8,268 nt of DNA from Verrucomicrobiota bacterium (GTDB lineage Bacteria > Verrucomicrobiota > Verrucomicrobiia > Chthoniobacterales > UBA10450): the NCBI GenBank assembly GCA_003219115.1, contig QHPN01000196.1:1-8268 (forward strand). The letters run 5' to 3'. The notes beneath the pieces were generated by a model, which searched no databases, had not been told where the DNA came from, and saw only the letters and a list, made by a program, of their open reading frames with translations. A program made the position numbers and the translations under genes. Shown here piece after piece: positions 5,403-8,268 of this stretch (the first letter of the stretch is position 1; every line of letters begins with the position of its first letter).

Positions 5403-6113
5403 ATGCGTATCGCATTTATTTTACTTTTTGCTTCGGCACTTCTTTCTCGTGCAGACGAAAATGCTGCGGGCCGATGGGAAGGAACGGTGCAGATCCCAAG
5501 TCGCGAGTTGGTGGTCATCGTCGATCTGGCGACGGGGAGTGGTGACAGCGGAGGCTGGCAAGGTTCCATTACTATTCCTGGATTGGGTCTCAAAGGTGCG
5601 CCGCTGAGTGATATCGCGGTGAAGGCCAGCGACATCGCTTTCTCGATAAAGAGTGCGCTGGCGGACCAAGGCACAGGGCCGGCGAAGTTTGAGGCGCACT
5701 TCGTTGCCGATGGGAAATTAGCCGGCAATTTCGAACAAGCGGGAAACTCCGCGCCATTTGCGCTGGAGAAAACTGGACCACCGCAGGTTGAACCTCCGCC
5801 ACACAGCACCGCGATCGCGAAGGAGATCGAGGGCGAATGGAAAGGCGGCTATGAGCTCTTCGGTTATCCGCGCAAGGTCACAATCAAACTGCAGAACCGT
5901 GGGGCAGAAGGAGCCAGCGCGGAGTTCGTCATCGTCGGCCGCAAGGAAAACAAATTGCCGGTGGACCGCGTCGTGCAAGAAGGAGAATTCCTCACCATTG
6001 ATTCGCATGAGACGGGTCTGAGTTTTGAAGGACGAGCGAGCAAAGGCGAAATCCAGGGAACGATTCTTCAGGGTCCGCTCGAAATTCCTGTCACTCTCCG
6101 CCGCACAAACTGA
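5403..6113 (+). CDS. Exported protein with two beta-rich domains, function unknown
   Basis: 236 residues from ATG 5403. Residues 1-17 form a signal peptide (MRIAFILLFASALLSRA, probable cleavage before DEN). The mature part has two similar domains joined by a Pro-rich linker (TGPPQVEPPP, 124-133). Domain 1 (about 22-123) begins AGRWEGTVQI and ends GKLAGNFEQAGNSAPFALEK. Domain 2 (about 141-236) begins IEGEWKGGYEL and ends GEIQGTILQGPLEIPVTLRR. Both follow the pattern of a G-W-G first strand, alternating strands, and a final G-xxGxxxQ-xxxPxxL motif. That is a small barrel or lipocalin-like fold often found next to hydrolases in Acidobacteria and Verrucomicrobia. No catalytic residues stand out. 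The gene ends 8 nt before the beta-propeller gene, so the two are almost certainly co-transcribed. A ligand-binding or partner role is inferred only. Confidence 0.85.
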   Translation: MRIAFILLFASALLSRADENAAGRWEGTVQIPSRELVVIVDLATGSGDSGGWQGSITIPGLGLKGAPLSDIAVKASDIAFSIKSALADQGTGPAKFEAHFVADGKLAGNFEQAGNSAPFALEKTGPPQVEPPPHSTAIAKEIEGEWKGGYELFGYPRKVTIKLQNRGAEGASAEFVIVGRKENKLPVDRVVQEGEFLTIDSHETGLSFEGRASKGEIQGTILQGPLEIPVTLRRTN

Positions 6114-6121
6114 CGAGCCTT

Positions 6122-7420
6122 ATGAAGACATTCACCTTTCTTTTTCTATTCCTGGGCTTAACGAGCGTTGCCCAAGCCCAGTCGATGTTCCGCGGCAACG
6201 CGGCGCACACCGGCGCATACCCCGGCGTCGCACCGCGCGAGTTCCATCGCGTGAAGTGGAAATTTCCCACCGGAGCGCGCGTGGTCGGTTCACCTGTGAT
6301 ACAAGATAAGGTCATCTACTTCGGAAGTGACGACGGGAATGTCTATGCGGTGGATGCGGAGAGTGGGCAACAGATTTGGAAGACCGCCACGCGTGGGCCG
6401 GTGCCTTGCACTCCGGCGATCGACCACGGCAGAGTCTATGTGGGTAGCTACGACGGAAAATTCTACGCACTCGATGCACAGAGCGGCGCGGTGAAATGGA
6501 AATTTGCCACGGAAGGAGAACGCCGTTTCGAAGCGAAAGGCCTGCATGGTTGGCAACCAAAAACCCAAACCTTTGCCGACGCCTTCGACGTGTTTCTTTC
6601 CAGTCCTGCGGTGGTGGACGGCGCAGTTTACTTCGGCAGTGGCGACGGAAATCTCTATTCACTGGACGCTAATTCGGGTGAACTGCGTTGGAAATTCAAG
6701 ACGGGCGATGTCGTGCACGCATCTCCCGCGATCGTGAATGGAGTGGCCTTTGTCGGTAGCTGGGACAGTTATTTCTACGCGGTGGATGTTTTTTCGGGAA
6801 AAGAGAAGTGGCGCTACCATGCCGGCGAGGATCCCCTGGTTCATAATCAGGTCGGCTTCCAATCCTCGCCTGCCGTCGTTGATGGTGTGGTCTATACCGG
6901 CTGTCGCGACGCGCAGCTTTACGCGCTCGACGCCGTCACGGGCAAAGAGAAGTGGAAATTCGATAATGCGCTGAGCTGGGTCATCACTTCTCCAGCGGTG
7001 GTGGAGAGGAAAGTCTATTTTGGTACTTCCGATTCCAGTCTCTATCACGTGGTGGAGGCGGCGAACGGCAAGCCGATTCTGAAAAAGGAAGACAAAGCCT
7101 ACCTGTTCTCTTCGCCCGCGGTCACTAACGATGTGGTGTTTATCGGTGTATTGAACGGCACCCTTGAAGCACGCGATCGCAACTCCGGGGAGTTGCTTTG
7201 GGAATTTCAGACTGAGAAGTCCAAGCAAAACGCAAACTGGGTCCTGACTGGGGAACGAAGATTTAACGTCCCTCTCCTGTTCTTCGACGTCTGGCGGGAA
7301 GGCCCGCTCGTATCGGTCGATCGGCAATTTGCCATCGGCGCGATCTTCTCGTCTCCACTGGTGGCAAAGGGTGTCGTTTATTTCGGCAGTACGGACGGTT
7401 TTCTCTACGCGCTGGAGTGA
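6122..7420 (+). CDS. Exported PQQ-like 8-blade beta-propeller protein
   Basis: 432 residues with a signal peptide (1-20, cleavage after AQA). The mature start SMFRGNAAHTG is typical of PQQ-like/BamB-like repeat proteins. Repeats of the form SPAVVDGxVYFGSxDGxLYALD-xSGxxxWKF begin at about 57, 97, 161, 201, 249, 290, 331 and 411. The last lacks its final strand, which the N-terminal RVKWKF (43-48) can supply to close the ring, giving eight blades. Longer insertions follow blade 2 (131-160) and blade 7 (363-410); both contain GERRF. No dehydrogenase catalytic domain or haem-binding CxxCH is present. It is therefore more likely a scaffold or binding propeller than a quinoprotein dehydrogenase. 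It is the second gene of a two-gene unit. BamB-like assembly or binding of an envelope substrate are possible roles; none is shown. Confidence 0.92.
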   Translation: MKTFTFLFLFLGLTSVAQAQSMFRGNAAHTGAYPGVAPREFHRVKWKFPTGARVVGSPVIQDKVIYFGSDDGNVYAVDAESGQQIWKTATRGPVPCTPAIDHGRVYVGSYDGKFYALDAQSGAVKWKFATEGERRFEAKGLHGWQPKTQTFADAFDVFLSSPAVVDGAVYFGSGDGNLYSLDANSGELRWKFKTGDVVHASPAIVNGVAFVGSWDSYFYAVDVFSGKEKWRYHAGEDPLVHNQVGFQSSPAVVDGVVYTGCRDAQLYALDAVTGKEKWKFDNALSWVITSPAVVERKVYFGTSDSSLYHVVEAANGKPILKKEDKAYLFSSPAVTNDVVFIGVLNGTLEARDRNSGELLWEFQTEKSKQNANWVLTGERRFNVPLLFFDVWREGPLVSVDRQFAIGAIFSSPLVAKGVVYFGSTDGFLYALE

Positions 7421-7425
7421 TGGGC

Positions 7426-7509
7426 AAAGGATAAAGGGCAAGGGAGAAAGGGGAACGGGGAACGGATGGGGAAAGGTAAACACCGAACACCGAACGCCGA
7501 ACGCCGAAT
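7426..7509. repeat. Composite heptanucleotide repeat array (right locus, proximal)
   Basis: Six purine-rich heptads (AAAGGAT, AAAGGGC, AAGGGAG, AAAGGGG, AACGGGG, AACGGAT; 7426-7467) are followed by a transition. Then come CACCGAA twice and CGCCGAA twice (7481-7508), ending in TG. These correspond to blocks 2 and 3 of the left locus, in the same order and strand. The array starts 6 nt after the propeller stop codon. Confidence 0.8.
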
Positions 7510-7540
7510 GACTGAGAGGAGTCAGTTCGAAGTCGCTCTA

Positions 7541-7590
7541 CTCAGTGTTCTTTGTGAACTTTATGTGCTGTCCGAAGACGGCGAAGAAAA
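7541..7590. repeat. Dispersed repeat module preceding the distal heptad array
   Basis: This stretch contains CTCAGTGTTCTTTGTGAACT, then TCCGAAGACGGCGAAGAAAA. It aligns with 5065-5118, and its first half with 4388-4414 (CTTAGTGCCCTTTGTGGACT). It leads directly into CGTCCAACG, as at the left locus. Confidence 0.5.
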
Positions 7591-7627
7591 CGTCCAACGC
7601 TCAACGCTGAATGCCCAACGCCCAATG
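7591..7627. repeat. Heptanucleotide array (right locus, distal)
   Basis: Five in-phase units, CGTCCAA, CGCTCAA, CGCTGAA, TGCCCAA and CGCCCAA, end in TG and then AAA. This is the counterpart of block 1 at 5119-5141, with two extra units. The difference in unit number suggests expansion or contraction by slippage. Confidence 0.75.
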
Positions 7628-7737
7628 AAAAGGCTAAGAAAGGCAAAGCGGCTCGGAAAGCGTTAAAAATGTTAGAGGGGTTAAATTGTCAAAAAGGGGA
7701 AGAGCGGGCGACAAATCCTGGCTCGGCGTACGGATCG

Positions 7738-8268
7738 CTACTGCCCAGAGTCCGAGAGATCGGCGCGGGTGAAGATGGAAACGACTTTGTGGCCGCGTTG
7801 CTCGATGTTTTCGCGGCCGCCTTCCTGTCGGTCGACGAGGACGAGGACGAAAGCGACGTGGCCGCCGGCTTCTTCGATCGCGTCGATCGCCTGAACGGTC
7901 GAGCCGCCGGTGGTGATGACATCGTCCACCACGACAACGGTGTCGCCCGACGCGAAATTTCCTTCGATCCGTTTTTGTCGGCCGTGATCTTTCACGGCTT
8001 TGCGAACCGTGAAAACCTGGAGTGGCGTGGAGGAATTTTCGCGGTGTGCGGCGATGCCGATGCTGAGCGCAATCGGATCAGCACCAAGGGTGAGGCCGCC
8101 GATGGCGTTGACTTTTTTGTTCAGCTTCGCGGCGGTTTGTTTCAGCGATGCCCAGCCGACTTCGCCGATGAGACAGGCGCCGCGCGGATCGAATGTAGTG
8201 ACACGGCATCGACGTAGAAGTCACTCTTCGCGCCGGAGGCGAGGGTGAATTCGCCGTGGCAGACGGAT
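7738..8268 (-). CDS. pyrE: Orotate phosphoribosyltransferase, N-terminus outside window, apparent frameshift
   Basis: PyrE joins orotate and PRPP to give OMP in pyrimidine synthesis (cytoplasm). From the right edge one frame reads SVCHGEFTLASGAKSDFYVD. The family sequence then continues in another frame from about 8204: TTFDPRGACLIGEVGW, AIGGLTLGADPIALSIGIAA, VRKAVKDHGRQKRIEGNF (catalytic loop with Lys and His), VVVVDDVITTGGST (PRPP-binding motif) and FTRADLSDSGQ to TAG at 7738-7740. Restoring one C in the GCC-GTGTC stretch at about 8204-8205 (minus strand) would give VDARVTT, as expected for the family. So a single-base deletion is present, either real or a sequencing error in a C run. About 20 N-terminal residues are missing beyond the edge. 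No start codon lies in the downstream frame before GTG 7995, which would lose the N-terminal half. The gene is convergent with the propeller gene. Confidence 0.88.

Larger units (their letters stand above)
7421..7737. other. Intergenic region between convergent genes, filled with repeats
   Basis: These 317 nt lie between the 3' ends of the propeller gene and pyrE. They hold a purine-rich heptad array and a CGCCGAA array (7426-7509), a dispersed module (7541-7590) and a second heptad array (7591-7627). No hairpin with a T-tract was found for either gene, and no gene is credible. Confidence 0.5.

Noticed and set aside
6659..7483. Long minus-strand open frame (274 codons) across the propeller gene
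   Set aside because: It is an antisense shadow; the plus strand carries eight regular PQQ-like repeats and a signal peptide.
7669..8217. Plus-strand open frame of 182 codons at the right end
   Set aside because: It is antisense to pyrE, whose catalytic loop and PRPP-binding motif are plain on the minus strand.

Overview
The window looks like chromosomal DNA of a high-GC, probably soil-dwelling Gram-negative bacterium, most likely Verrucomicrobiota (Chthoniobacter/Udaeobacter-like). The basis is gene content (cyclase-TolB-TPR protein, Ala/Lys-rich secreted peptidoglycan-binding protein, DUF1360 protein, secreted beta-propeller), the style of the orotate phosphoribosyltransferase, and intergenic DNA packed with short dispersed repeats. 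This assignment comes from remembered family resemblance, not from a search. No tRNA, rRNA, CRISPR array, transposase or phage gene is visible.

Layout, left to right. (1) 1-1976, minus: the N-terminal 658 codons of a class III cyclase-like / TolB-like / TPR signalling protein that runs off the left edge. (2) 2179-2531: two gene remnants joined head to head. One is the C-terminal tail of a second protein of the same cyclase/TPR family (minus); the other is the 3' end of an HdeD-family membrane protein gene (plus). (3) 2532-3245: no gene, but a dense patch of palindromic and direct repeats. (4) 3246-4250, minus: a secreted Lys/Ala-rich protein with a C-terminal peptidoglycan-binding domain. (5) 4432-5004, minus: a DUF1360 membrane protein. 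(6) 5005-5402: heptanucleotide repeats followed by the leader of the next operon. (7) 5403-7420, plus: a two-gene unit encoding an exported two-domain beta-rich protein and, 8 nt later, an exported 8-blade PQQ-like beta-propeller. (8) 7421-7737: a second heptanucleotide repeat locus. (9) 7738-8268, minus: most of pyrE, with an apparent one-base frameshift, running off the right edge.

Apart from pyrE (pyrimidine biosynthesis) the genes do not form one pathway. The propeller and its upstream partner are the only convincing operon; both are predicted to be exported and may work together in the periplasm or envelope. The cyclase-TolB-TPR protein is probably cytoplasmic, and its substrate-selecting positions are atypical, so its nucleotide product cannot be predicted.

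I found no clear new defence or mobile system. The most unusual material is between genes: 7-nt repeats in three sequence variants flanking the propeller operon, three copies of a REP-like hairpin, a long direct repeat pair, and the chimeric remnant junction near 2361-2372.
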